From Actinacidiphila yanglinensis (GTDB lineage: Bacteria > Actinomycetota > Actinomycetes > Streptomycetales > Streptomycetaceae): DNA of 64,000 nucleotides. A program made the translations under genes and the position numbers. Location: contig NZ_FNVU01000008.1 in the NCBI RefSeq assembly GCF_900107965.1, positions 1 to 64,000 of the forward strand, given 5' to 3'. The notes below the pieces were generated by a model, which saw nothing but the letters and a program-made list of their open reading frames with translations, made no database searches and was not told where the DNA came from. Shown here in pieces: positions 33,046-40,657 of the stretch; position 1 is the stretch's first letter, and every line of letters begins with the position of its first letter.

Positions 33046-33454
33046 CGCCGTCCGCCTCCCCGACCTCGCCCAGTTCCCGCAGCACCTTCTCGGCGACGCG
33101 GAAGGACTCCAGCGCGGCGGGCACGCCGACATAGACCGCCGTCTGCAGCAGCACCTCCTGGATCTCCGCGACGGAGGCGCCGTTGGTGCGGGCACCGCGC
33201 ACGTGGACCGCCAGCTCGTGCGAGCGGTTCAGGGCGGTGAGCATGCCGAGGTTGAGCAGGCTGCGGGTCTTGCGGTCCAGCGCCTCGCGGCCCCACACCG
33301 CCCCCCAGCAGTACTCGGTGACGAGTTCCTGCACCGGGCGGGTGAAGTCGCTGACCTGGCCGAGGGACCGGTCGACGTGCGCGGCGCCCAGCACCGCGCG
33401 GCGCAGGTCGAGCCCGCGCTGGTAGGTCTCGGCGTGCGTTGCGTCTGTCGTCAT
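33038..33454 (-). CDS. 4-Carboxymuconolactone-decarboxylase-like protein (PcaC type)
   Basis: 138 residues from the ATG at 33454 with GAGGA upstream, close to the length of PcaC (about 130). Signatures: YQRGLDLRRAVLGAAHVDRSL, ELVTEYCWGAVWGREALDRKTRSLLNLGMLTALNRSHELAVHVRGARTNGASVAEIQEVLLQTAVYVGVPAALESF, matching the family along its length, including the His of SHELAVHVRGA. In the protocatechuate pathway PcaC decarboxylates a lactone; no other protocatechuate ortho-pathway gene lies here, so the true substrate may be a related lactone. Confidence 0.9.
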   Translation of the reverse strand: MTTDATHAETYQRGLDLRRAVLGAAHVDRSLGQVSDFTRPVQELVTEYCWGAVWGREALDRKTRSLLNLGMLTALNRSHELAVHVRGARTNGASVAEIQEVLLQTAVYVGVPAALESFRVAEKVLRELGEVGEADGDE

Positions 33455-33464
33455 CGGGGAGTCC

Positions 33465-33860
33465 TCACATCGGGCGGGGGCCGGCACCCGTGGCACCGGC
33501 GACTTCCTCGGCCCACACCGTGGTACCGAGCGAGATGGCGAGATGGACGAGATAGGAGCCGGGGCCGGCGCCGTGCCAGTGCTGCTCGCCCGGCGGCACC
33601 CACACCACGTCGCCGGGGCGCAGTTGCTCGACGGGCCCGTCCTCGCTGCGGATCAGGCCGGAGCCGGCGAGGACGTGCAGGATCTGGCCGTGCTCGTGGT
33701 GGTGCCAGAAGGTCCGCGCGCCGGGGGCGAAGAAGACGGTGTTGATCACGACGCCGTCGGTGGCGGGCAAGACCGGGTCGGCCCACACCTGGCCGGTGAA
33801 AGTGTCGGACTTCCGTGCCGAGTCGGGCACTTCCGCGGAACGGCCGGGCATGATGATCAC
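33465..33860 (-). CDS. Cupin-domain protein
   Basis: 131 residues from a GTG at 33860 (overlapping the stop of the dehydrogenase gene as GTGA, with GGGGGA upstream); an in-frame ATG at 33851 would shorten it by three residues. Single cupin barrel: metal motif 1 PGARTFWHHHEHGQILHVLAGSGLI (about 48-72) with three His and a Glu-equivalent region, motif 2 PGDVVWVPPGEQHWHGAGP. It resembles the small cupins often placed beside CMD proteins, some of which are isomerases or dioxygenases. Enzymatic role unproven. Confidence 0.88.
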   Translation of the reverse strand: MIIMPGRSAEVPDSARKSDTFTGQVWADPVLPATDGVVINTVFFAPGARTFWHHHEHGQILHVLAGSGLIRSEDGPVEQLRPGDVVWVPPGEQHWHGAGPGSYLVHLAISLGTTVWAEEVAGATGAGPRPM

Positions 33861-34768
33861 GCCGCTCCCCCTTCGGCGCTCCCGGTGTGCAGCCGCACCC
33901 CGCCGGAGACGTCGCCGATCGCGTCCACCACGGTGTTGCTGATCCGGTCGGCGTAGCCGAGGCCGCCCGCGAGACCGAAGCTGGCCAGCGGGCCGCTCAC
34001 GTTGAGGGAGGCGACGCCGAGGTCGGCGGCGAGGTCGGCGTAGAGGGTGACGTCCTTCATCATCAGGGCGTTGGTGAGGCCGCCCTCCAGGTAGTCGCCG
34101 GTGATGATCCGCGGGAAGCGGTTCAGCGTCGCGAAGTTGACCCCGGAACTGGCGTTGAGGACATCGAGCAGCACCGCGAGGTCGAGGCCGGCCTTCTTGC
34201 CGGCGACCATGACCTCGGCGGTGGAGGCGAGCGCGACGGCGTTCAGGAAGTTGTTGAGGACCTTGGCGGTGTGCCCGGCTCCGCTCTCGCCGCACGGGAA
34301 GACGCGCGAGGAGAAGGCGTCCAGGACCGGGCGGACCAGCTCCAGCGCCTCGGCGTCGCCTCCCACCATGAGGGTGAGCGCGCCCTTGTCGGCGGCGGCC
34401 GCGCCGCCGGAGATGCCCGCGTCGAGGAAGGCCGCGCCCTTCGCGGCGAACCGCTCGGCCAGTGCCCGGGTGGAGGCCGGGTTCGCGGTGCTGAGGTCGA
34501 CCACGATCTGGCCGTCGCGGGCGTGGGCGAGCACGCCGTCCTCGCCCCCGACGACCTTCTCGATCACCTTGCTGTCGGGCAGCGACAGCAGCACGGTGCC
34601 GCAAGCGGCCGCGACCTCGCCGGCGCTGCCGGCCGGCCGCGCGCCGACCTCGGCGGCCAGCCCGTCCCGGACGTCGAAGCCGAGCACCTCGTGCCCGCTC
34701 TCGACCAGCCGCCTGACCATCCGCCCGCCCATGTTGCCCAGGCCGATGAATCCGATCCGTCCGCTCAT
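33857..34768 (-). CDS. 3-Hydroxyisobutyrate-dehydrogenase-family protein 2
   Basis: 303 residues; the ATG at 34768 overlaps the SDR stop by 4 bp. Motifs: IGFIGLGNMGGRMVRRLV at the N-terminus, DAGISGGAAAADKGALTLMVGG, catalytic Lys in GAGHTAKVLNNFLNAV, and MMKDVTLYADLAADLG. In the substrate loop DAGISGG replaces the usual DAPVSGG, hinting at a substrate different from that of the paralogue at 32149-33045. Cytoplasmic, NAD(P)-dependent oxidation of a beta-hydroxyacid inferred. Confidence 0.92.
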   Translation of the reverse strand: MSGRIGFIGLGNMGGRMVRRLVESGHEVLGFDVRDGLAAEVGARPAGSAGEVAAACGTVLLSLPDSKVIEKVVGGEDGVLAHARDGQIVVDLSTANPASTRALAERFAAKGAAFLDAGISGGAAAADKGALTLMVGGDAEALELVRPVLDAFSSRVFPCGESGAGHTAKVLNNFLNAVALASTAEVMVAGKKAGLDLAVLLDVLNASSGVNFATLNRFPRIITGDYLEGGLTNALMMKDVTLYADLAADLGVASLNVSGPLASFGLAGGLGYADRISNTVVDAIGDVSGGVRLHTGSAEGGAA

Positions 34769-35634
34769 CCGATCCCTCCGTCTCCGCCGGCCGGCACCGC
34801 GGTGCCGTACAGCGCTTCGTCCAGTTCGTGTGTGGGCCAGGCCCCGGCGCCGCCCGAGGGACGGACGGTGTTGACGACGCTGGCGCCGCCGTCGGCCGAG
34901 ACCACCTGGCCCGTGATGTAGGCCGCGTCCTCGCTGAGCAGGAACGCGGTCACCGCCGCGATGTCCGCCGGGGTCCCGGCCCGGCGCAGCGGCGTGGTGG
35001 ACGCCCGCCGCTCCATGTCGTTCTTGCCGCCGACCGTGCCGGCCGCCGCGGCGAACAGGTCGGTCGGCACGATGCCGGGGGCGACCGCGTTGACCCGCAC
35101 CCCGATCGGGCCGCCGTAGAGCGCGGCCCCGCGCAGCAGGCCGAGCGTCGCGTGCTTGGACGTCTGGTACGCCAGCAGGTCGGCGCTGCCGGTCAGGCTC
35201 GCGATCGAGGCGGTGAGCACGATCGCCCCGCCGCCGCCCTGCGCGCGAAAGCGGCGGAAGGCGGCCCGCAGCCCGAGGAACTGGCCGCGCACGTTCACCG
35301 CCTGCACCCGGTCGAACTCCTCGACGGTCAGCTCGGGCAGCGGGGCGAAGGTGCCGAAGATCCCGGCGTTCAGGTGGTAGAGGTCCACCCGGCCGAACGC
35401 GGCCACGGCCGCGGCGTCCCAGCGTGCGGTCGCCTCCTCGTCGGCCACGTCGGCGGCCACGGCAACGGCCTCGCCGGGCAGTTCGGCGGCGGTGCGGCGG
35501 GCCGCCGCCTCGTCGATGTCCACGGCGACCACGCGGGCGCCCTCCTGCGACAGCCGCAGGGCGCTGCCGCGGCCGAGACCGTTTCCGGCGCCGGTGACGA
35601 CGGCCACCCGGCCCTCGAAGCGTCCGCCGGTCAT
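34765..35634 (-). CDS. SDR oxidoreductase of the catabolic operon
   Basis: 289 residues; the ATG at 35634 overlaps the stop of the MBL gene by 4 bp. Cofactor motif TGAGNGLG (about 14-21), NAGIF, Ser of LTASIASLTG, active-site YQTSK, and the end GQVVSADGGASVV. The C-terminal 30 residues extend beyond typical SDRs (THELDEALYGTAV). The Asp after the second strand (VAVDID) favours NAD over NADP. A reversible alcohol/ketone step in the same pathway is expected. Confidence 0.92.
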   Translation of the reverse strand: MTGGRFEGRVAVVTGAGNGLGRGSALRLSQEGARVVAVDIDEAAARRTAAELPGEAVAVAADVADEEATARWDAAAVAAFGRVDLYHLNAGIFGTFAPLPELTVEEFDRVQAVNVRGQFLGLRAAFRRFRAQGGGGAIVLTASIASLTGSADLLAYQTSKHATLGLLRGAALYGGPIGVRVNAVAPGIVPTDLFAAAAGTVGGKNDMERRASTTPLRRAGTPADIAAVTAFLLSEDAAYITGQVVSADGGASVVNTVRPSGGAGAWPTHELDEALYGTAVPAGGDGGIG

Positions 35635-36431
35635 GTCCGCGCCCTGCCGATCACGGCGGTGGCGTCGCCGAGCGGGCCGCCGTCGCGGCCGAAGCGGTCC
35701 AGGGTGGCCGGGTCGTGCCCGCTGACCACCTGGGCCGCCCCGCCCGCGGCCATGGCCTCGATCGTGTCGAAGCCGGCGTACATGTCGACGAGATTGGCGA
35801 CCGAGACGAACGGCATCGCCTTCTCACTCTCCTCGTAGTAGTGGACGGCGTCGGAGGCGAGCAGCACCGGGCCGTCGGCGGTCTCGACGCGGACCACGCT
35901 CTGGCCGGGAGTGTGGCCGCCGACGCGGATGACCTCGATGCCGTCGGCGACGGTGACGCGGTCGTCGAAGAGCACCGCGCGTCCGCTGTCGACGACGGAG
36001 GCCAGTTCGGCCAGTTCGGCGTCCTCCACGGAGTGGTGGAACTGCACCCGGCGGCTGTGCGGCCCGGCCCAGAAGTCCACCTCGGCGCGGGCCACGACGA
36101 CCTGCGAGCGGTCGAAGTGGTCGAGGTTGCCGATGTGGTCGTAGTGGGCGTGCGTCACGATCACCGTGGGGGCGTCGGCCGGGTCGACTCCGAGAGCGGT
36201 GAACGCCTCCACGGGGTCGATGAGCGTGGTGCGCCCGCGGTTCGCCCCGCCGGCCCGGCTGAAGCCGGTGTCGACCACGAAGGTGCGGGCCTCGTTGCGC
36301 ACGACCCAGAAGAAGTAGTCCATCCCGATCGGCGCGTCCGGCTCGCCGTAGAGGCCGTAGTTGAGGAACACCTCGCTGCGGACCGTCTGCCGCGTCCCGT
36401 AGCGGGCGACGACGACTTCGTACCCGCTCAC
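35631..36431 (-). CDS. Metallo-beta-lactamase-fold hydrolase, N-acyl-homoserine-lactonase-like
   Basis: 266 residues from a GTG at 36431 with GGGGAGG upstream; first gene of the ten-gene operon. Metal ligands are complete: THAHYDHIGN (HxHxDH, about 113-122), the His of GGHTPGQS, the Asp of LLASDAVHYYEES and the His of VVSGHDP. The layout MDYFFWVVRN...FVVDTGF, then PVEAFTALGVDP, is that of AttM/AiiA-type lactonases. In this context hydrolysis of a lactone (or thioester) intermediate is more likely than quorum quenching. Two operator-like sites lie 88-116 bp upstream. Confidence 0.9.
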   Translation of the reverse strand: MSGYEVVVARYGTRQTVRSEVFLNYGLYGEPDAPIGMDYFFWVVRNEARTFVVDTGFSRAGGANRGRTTLIDPVEAFTALGVDPADAPTVIVTHAHYDHIGNLDHFDRSQVVVARAEVDFWAGPHSRRVQFHHSVEDAELAELASVVDSGRAVLFDDRVTVADGIEVIRVGGHTPGQSVVRVETADGPVLLASDAVHYYEESEKAMPFVSVANLVDMYAGFDTIEAMAAGGAAQVVSGHDPATLDRFGRDGGPLGDATAVIGRART

Positions 36432-36518
36432 GGGCGCCTCCCCTCGTCGGTGATGTACTCCGACGGGATGGCATGACTCATCGCCATATCGCCCCCTTTG
36501 GCTTGGCTCCCGCGATCG

Positions 36519-36547
36519 ATTGCCTGACTATATGACCGTCTGACAAT
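36519..36547. promoter_or_regulatory. Proposed FCD-GntR operators, copies 4 and 5
   Basis: ATTGCCTGACTAT (36519-36531) and, six bases on, CGTCTGACAAT (36537-36547). The second has the intact GTC-T-GAC core; the first differs at three positions from the consensus. They stand upstream of the ten-gene catabolic operon, in the place expected for its promoter. Confidence 0.6.
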
Positions 36548-36843
36548 CCTGCCAAGAGCCCTGGTGCGGGCATTCCTCATCGGACTCCCGCCCCTTGGAC
36601 ACCTCCAGCACCAGCAGGCCCGTCGGTCACGGTCCGGGAGAACATGTACGGTGCATCGACCCCCGCCGCGCCCCGGGCGTCACCAGGCCGCGAGCGGCCG
36701 AGACGCCGAGGCCGTAGGGACGCCGCCTGGCACGAAGCTCCCGCCGGCACCCGGGGCGGCGCTCGGCGGGGGGTGCACTCGGCGCGACCTCGCACGCCGC
36801 GGGGCGCGCGCTGCGGCGGTCCGAGCGGCTGGACGGTTCGCGC

Positions 36844-37030
36844 TTCCCGGGGCGCTCGCCTCGCGACGAGTCCGCTTCACCGGAACGGCCGTCCCGTCAC
36901 CTCATCCGAGTCCACGGATGCCGAACTCCCGGGCGCTGCAGGTGATGTGGCAACATCGCCGGATCGGGTCAGCGAACGTCGCCGGCCCGTCGGGACAACT
37001 CCGGGCCCGCCCCACCCCGCACGTCGGACG
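36844..37030 (+). repeat. Copy A of a dispersed non-coding repeat
   Basis: Alignable by eye over its whole length with 58520-58707, e.g. shared CGAACTCCCGGGCGC, GGATCGGGTCAG and GCCCCACCCCGCACGTCGGA (TGCCCC... in the other copy). Small gaps break any common reading frame, so conservation is not protein-level. The LacI-like dyad of copy B is degraded here (TGGCAACATCGCCG). Confidence 0.7.
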
Positions 37031-37257
37031 GAGACACCGGCACCCAGCACGCGTCTCGCCCCACGTCAGCAAAGCAGCCGCCACACCCAGCGCCACCACC
37101 ACGAAACCCGAATCCTGACGCGCCGTCACTGACACTCAAGGGTGCTGCTTGAGCAGCGTTGGCAGGACAGCCCGCCGCTCAGGCAGCACCCGTGTACAAC
37201 GAGCAGTGCCGGTGTTCCCGATCGCTGCAGTCGACGGCGCCGGCGAACTCGTACGGG

Positions 37258-38088
37258 TCACCACCCGTCGCCGCCTCCCCCGTGGTGGGCGCCGCCATGG
37301 TCGCCGGGTGCGTGGTGAACGCCCGTGTGTGAGGTGGAGTCCGCGCCGGACCAGGCACCGGGGTCCAGGTCATGGCCGAGGCTGTGGCCGCCGGTGGTGA
37401 AGTCGGCGTACAGATCCGTGAGTTCGTCGTAGAGACGGCGGCTGAGGAGGTCGACGCCGGTGGCGAGGGCGTCCGCGAGCTCCAGGTCGGCGACGGCGGC
37501 GTGCGCGGTCGTGGTGGCGAGGCGATCAGCGGCGACGAGCCGAGCCAGACGGCGGCGGGCAGGGAAGCCGCGCGGACCGGGGTACACGGTGCGGGCGAGG
37601 CCGGCCGCCTGGACGAGGGCGGTAAGGACGAGGGTGCTCTCGGCGGAGGACGGCGCGGCGGAGCCGGAGCGGACCACGGTGTCGACATGCGCCACCAGCG
37701 CCCGGCGGCGCGACACGTCGACGGAGAGGATGTCGTGGCGGGTTCGGCCGCCGCGGTCGCGCCATCGGCGAACGCGCACTGCCCTCTGATCCTGCAGACG
37801 GGACAGGTACTCGCTGACAAGGGAGCGCGGGGTCTCGCGCAGCCAGTCCTTCACGGTGGGCGCAGGCGTGGCCCGGCACAGGCTGTGAAGCACGTTGTTG
37901 AGGCGCCGGTCCCCTCCGCGCGAGGGTTCCACCACCTCGATCCGCCGCGCCCCGAGCGAGATCCGTCCACCCGCGGCCAACTCCGCCAACTCCGCCGCCC
38001 GCAGAGCGAACCGGAGCCGGCCCCCACCCCGTATCCGCCGCTTACGCGGATCGATCGCGAGCAGCAGCAGTTCATCCCCCATCGTCAT
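37258..38088 (-). CDS. GPP34 (GOLPH3-like) family protein with His/Gly-rich tail
   Basis: 276 residues from the ATG at 38088; the ATG two codons later is equally possible and neither has a clear ribosome site, so the transcript may be leaderless. Family features: MGDELLLLAIDPRKRRIRGGGRLRFALRAAELAELAAGGRI at the N-terminus (the GPP34 opening), VKDWLRETPRSLVSEYLSRLQDQ, and AAVADLELADALATGVDLLSRRLYDELTDLYADF. Eukaryotic relatives bind phosphoinositides; actinobacterial ones are uncharacterised and abundant in streptomycetes. The last 30 residues (THTGVHH..., GAHHGGGGDGW type) are His/Gly-rich and might bind metal. Confidence 0.75.
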   Translation of the reverse strand: MTMGDELLLLAIDPRKRRIRGGGRLRFALRAAELAELAAGGRISLGARRIEVVEPSRGGDRRLNNVLHSLCRATPAPTVKDWLRETPRSLVSEYLSRLQDQRAVRVRRWRDRGGRTRHDILSVDVSRRRALVAHVDTVVRSGSAAPSSAESTLVLTALVQAAGLARTVYPGPRGFPARRRLARLVAADRLATTTAHAAVADLELADALATGVDLLSRRLYDELTDLYADFTTGGHSLGHDLDPGAWSGADSTSHTGVHHAPGDHGGAHHGGGGDGW

Positions 38089-38183
38089 ACATATGAGGTT
38101 ATGCATCACCACCAGTGGAGGGCAGCCTTCCGCCCGAACGACCGCCGGCCGAACCGCCAGGGGCACCTCCGGATCCCGCACCA

Positions 38184-38339
38184 TCACCTCGCGCCGCCTG
38201 CCGAGCCGCTCGGCACCGGCCGGGTCGGTGACGGCGGGCGGTCACGGGAGACGCGGCTCGGACCGAGGCCGCCGGCCAGGTGGATCACCAACTCCGCCGG
38301 CACCGCGACCACGTGATCCCCGTGCCGGACAACTGCCAA
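38184..38339 (-). CDS. Possible 51-residue protein, low confidence
   Basis: From a TTG at 38339 a frame reads LAVVRHGDHVVAVPAELVIHLAGGLG, then SRVSRDRPPSPTRP and stops at 38184. The first half is protein-like, and GAGAG lies upstream, just inside the spacer after the GFA gene. It may be a small protein ahead of the GPP34 gene or a gene scrap; nothing identifies it. Confidence 0.25.
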   Translation of the reverse strand: MAVVRHGDHVVAVPAELVIHLAGGLGPSRVSRDRPPSPTRPVPSGSAGGAR

Positions 38340-38352
38340 CGGCCGGCGCTCT

Positions 38353-38793
38353 CTAGGATGCCTCCGCCGTGGCCGTGACACCGTGGTCGTACTGCGGGAT
38401 GGGAAGCGCCTGCACCCAGGGTTGCCGGCTCCACGTGAAGATCTCGACCTGGGGGGAGAACCACGGATCGGGGCGGTCAAGGCTGCCCTCCTGAACGAAG
38501 ACGCCTCCGGGGAAGTCGGCCAGGTTGTTCGTGTACACCCGGGAACCGCAGCGCACGCAGAAGACCCGGTCGAGACCGTTGCCCGCACACGTCTCCGCGT
38601 TCTTCGGGTAGTGGAAGCTCGTGGTCTCACCCGTCACGTGGAAATCCGACTCGGCGACGAGTGCGAATGTCGCCATCTCACCGCCGGACGCCCGCTTGCA
38701 GTCCGTGCAGTGGCAGTTGGCGACGAACGACGGCTCGTCATCGAAACCGTACGTCACCGCGCCACACGCGCAGCGACCCTCATGCGTGCTCAT
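38353..38793 (-). CDS. GFA-family (glutathione-dependent formaldehyde-activating-like) zinc protein
   Basis: 146 residues from the ATG at 38793; AAGGGA lies upstream with a rather long spacing. Zinc-binding pattern of the family: GRCACGAVTY, NCHCTDCKRASGGEM, and FCVRCGSRVYT, giving the two Cys clusters of the Mss4-like fold. Also typical are TFALVAESDFHVTGE and FVQEGSLDRPDPWFSPQVEIF. Most members do not act on formaldehyde; the specific role is unknown. No partner gene is evident. Confidence 0.9.
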   Translation of the reverse strand: MSTHEGRCACGAVTYGFDDEPSFVANCHCTDCKRASGGEMATFALVAESDFHVTGETTSFHYPKNAETCAGNGLDRVFCVRCGSRVYTNNLADFPGGVFVQEGSLDRPDPWFSPQVEIFTWSRQPWVQALPIPQYDHGVTATAEAS

Positions 38794-39274
38794 TCTTGCG
38801 ATGTCCCTTCTGCGATTCTCCCGCCGATTCGCGCGGCACTCGCAGCGATATCGGTGAGCGGTGGCACAACAGCCGACATTCCGCGAGGCAGCAGCGGCCA
38901 ACGCCGCCGCACCTGCTCATGCCGACCTCTCGCACGAAGCAGCCGACTACCAGTGTGATATGCCCACCAGTCGGCAGCAAATCGTACGCTGCCGTTTCAT
39001 GCACAGGTACCGACGGTTTGCGTAGGCGCGAAAAGAACCGAGTTGGGCAGTGAACCTGGGCGCGGGAATGCCGGGACGTCCGGAGGCAACGGCACCGGAG
39101 TCGGCACTGCAGGCGACGCCGATGACACCCGTGTTCAGCTGCCCCCAGGCAGGTTGCAGGTCTCCTCCATGCGCGAGACGCTGGGTGAGGAGCCGCGACT
39201 CGGTCCGGCATGACATGTTTCCCAACCCCCACCGAAATGGCCACAGTCCGCCAAGGGAAAGCGAGGAGTACCTC
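38794..39274. other. 481-bp intergenic region between divergent genes
   Basis: Lower in GC than its surroundings in places (e.g. 38940-39010). It should hold promoters for both the GFA gene and the alcohol dehydrogenase gene; I recognise no clear -10/-35 pair or dyad. GAGGAG at 39263-39268 is the dehydrogenase ribosome site. No gene seen. Confidence 0.5.
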
Positions 39275-40348
39275 ATGCACATGCAGGCAGCCCGGATGCA
39301 CGGCTACAACGAGCCTCTTCGGATCGAGGAGGTTCCCGTTCCGGATCCGGCGGCGGACGAGATTCTGCTGAAGGTCGCCGCGACGGGAATATGCCGCAGC
39401 GACTACCAGCTTCAGGACGGGTATTTCAAGGGACCGTTTCCCGTGGACTTCCCGTACATTCCCGGTCACGAGGTCACCGGCCGGGTGGCGGGGTTGGGCA
39501 GCGGCGTTCCGAAGACGGTGGGTTACACCGAGGGTGACATGGTCGTGGTCAACCCGAGTTGGGGTGACGGCACATGCCGGCAGTGCCGTGAGGGCAACGA
39601 GCATCTGTGCAGCGGAAACGGCCGGTGGGTGGGGTTCGGCCCGCCGGGAGGCTTCGCCGAGTACATGGCGGTGCAGTACCGGCATGTCATTCCGGTCTCC
39701 AAGGAGGCCGCGAAGAAGCCGGAGTTGCTCGCGCCGATGACCGACGCGGGCATGACCCCGTACCGGGGAATGCGCAAACTGCGTGACGCGGGCAAGCTCG
39801 GACCGGGCCGCACGGTCGCGGTCACCGGCATTGGCGGGCTCGGGAGTTACGCGGTCCAGTACGCCAAGCTGCTCGGCAGCGGAGCCGTGGTGGTGGCTCT
39901 TGCCCGCAGCGACCGCAAACTGGAGGTCGCCAAGGACAACGGCGCGGACCACGGCATCAACGTACGGGACAAGTCCACCGAGGCCATCCAGGACGAGCTC
40001 GAACGGCACACGGGCCGCAGGACGCTCGACGCGGTGCTGGACTGCGTCGGCAGCGAGCAGTCCATCTCCATGGACTTCGCCCTGCTGGGTCCCGAGGGGG
40101 CGGTGGCGGCGGTCGGGCTGATGAGCGACCACGTCGAGCACCGGCAGTTCCCGTTCGTCGGCATGGAACTGTCCTACCTGGGCTCCTTCTGGGGCAACCA
40201 CCTCGACCTCGTCGAGGTTCTCTCACTCGCCGAACGCGGCTTGGTCAAGCACAACGTGACCAAGGTCGACCTCGCGGACATCAACGAGAACCTCGAGTCC
40301 CTCGGGCACGGCGACGTCGTCGGCCGCCAGGTCCTCGTCTTCGCATGA
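39275..40348 (+). CDS. Zinc-type medium-chain alcohol dehydrogenase with altered structural-zinc loop
   Basis: 357 residues from the ATG at 39275 with GAGGAG six bases upstream. Catalytic zinc ligands: ATGICRSDYQL (Cys) and IPGHEVTG (His-Glu). In the structural loop GDGTCRQCREGNEHLC the first of the four Cys is replaced (Asp at that place), leaving three Cys. Nucleotide motif GIGGLGSYAVQ (about 189-199), and a late Cys in LDCVG. The nearest style is that of bacterial NAD(P)-dependent alcohol dehydrogenases acting on aldehydes and primary alcohols. It is monocistronic; no regulator is directly adjacent. Confidence 0.9.
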   Translation: MHMQAARMHGYNEPLRIEEVPVPDPAADEILLKVAATGICRSDYQLQDGYFKGPFPVDFPYIPGHEVTGRVAGLGSGVPKTVGYTEGDMVVVNPSWGDGTCRQCREGNEHLCSGNGRWVGFGPPGGFAEYMAVQYRHVIPVSKEAAKKPELLAPMTDAGMTPYRGMRKLRDAGKLGPGRTVAVTGIGGLGSYAVQYAKLLGSGAVVVALARSDRKLEVAKDNGADHGINVRDKSTEAIQDELERHTGRRTLDAVLDCVGSEQSISMDFALLGPEGAVAAVGLMSDHVEHRQFPFVGMELSYLGSFWGNHLDLVEVLSLAERGLVKHNVTKVDLADINENLESLGHGDVVGRQVLVFA

Positions 40349-40657
40349 CCACGGCCGATCCGCGGGAGCGGACCGGCTGCCAGGGCGGACGTGGCGCGAG
40401 GGCGCGGCGGAGGCGGGGAGGACGGGCAGCAGGGGACCGCCGGAACCAGCGCGCCCGGCCGGCGGCTGATCGCGAGGGCCCGGTCGCGCTGCGGGGAGGC
40501 CGGCGCGCCCCCTGCCCGAGGTAGTCGTCCGCGGCTCCTCCTGCGGAGCTTCCCGGTGCCGCCCGGTCTCATTCCTCGGCCCGCTGCCCCCACCCGGTGT
40601 GCCCCGGGCGGGGGCATGGCACGGCCGGACCGCGTCACGGTCCGCGGGGATCGACGG
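40349..40657. other. 309-bp stretch between convergent genes
   Basis: Ends of the alcohol dehydrogenase gene (rightward) and a reductase gene (leftward) face each other. The segment is GC-rich with GTGCCCCGGGCGGGGGCATGGCAC near 40598-40622, a potential hairpin, but no clear terminator. I see no gene. Confidence 0.5.

Larger units (their letters stand above)
36432..37257. other. 826-bp gene-free stretch with promoter and diverged repeat
   Basis: Contains the operator sites at 36519-36547 and a 187-bp sequence (36844-37030) that is related to 58520-58707. No frame in it has both a ribosome site and protein-like composition. The minus-strand frame near 37090-37135 has a short hydrophobic segment (GFVVVALGVAAALLTWG) that might be a scrap of a membrane protein. 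Confidence 0.5.

Noticed and set aside
35631..36431. Quorum-quenching lactonase assignment for the MBL protein
   Set aside because: The fold allows it, but its position as first gene of a coupled catabolic operon makes a pathway lactone or thioester the better guess.
36902..37135. 77-codon minus-strand frame with a hydrophobic stretch
   Set aside because: No ribosome site, and most of it lies over the non-coding repeat, whose indels relative to copy B break the frame.
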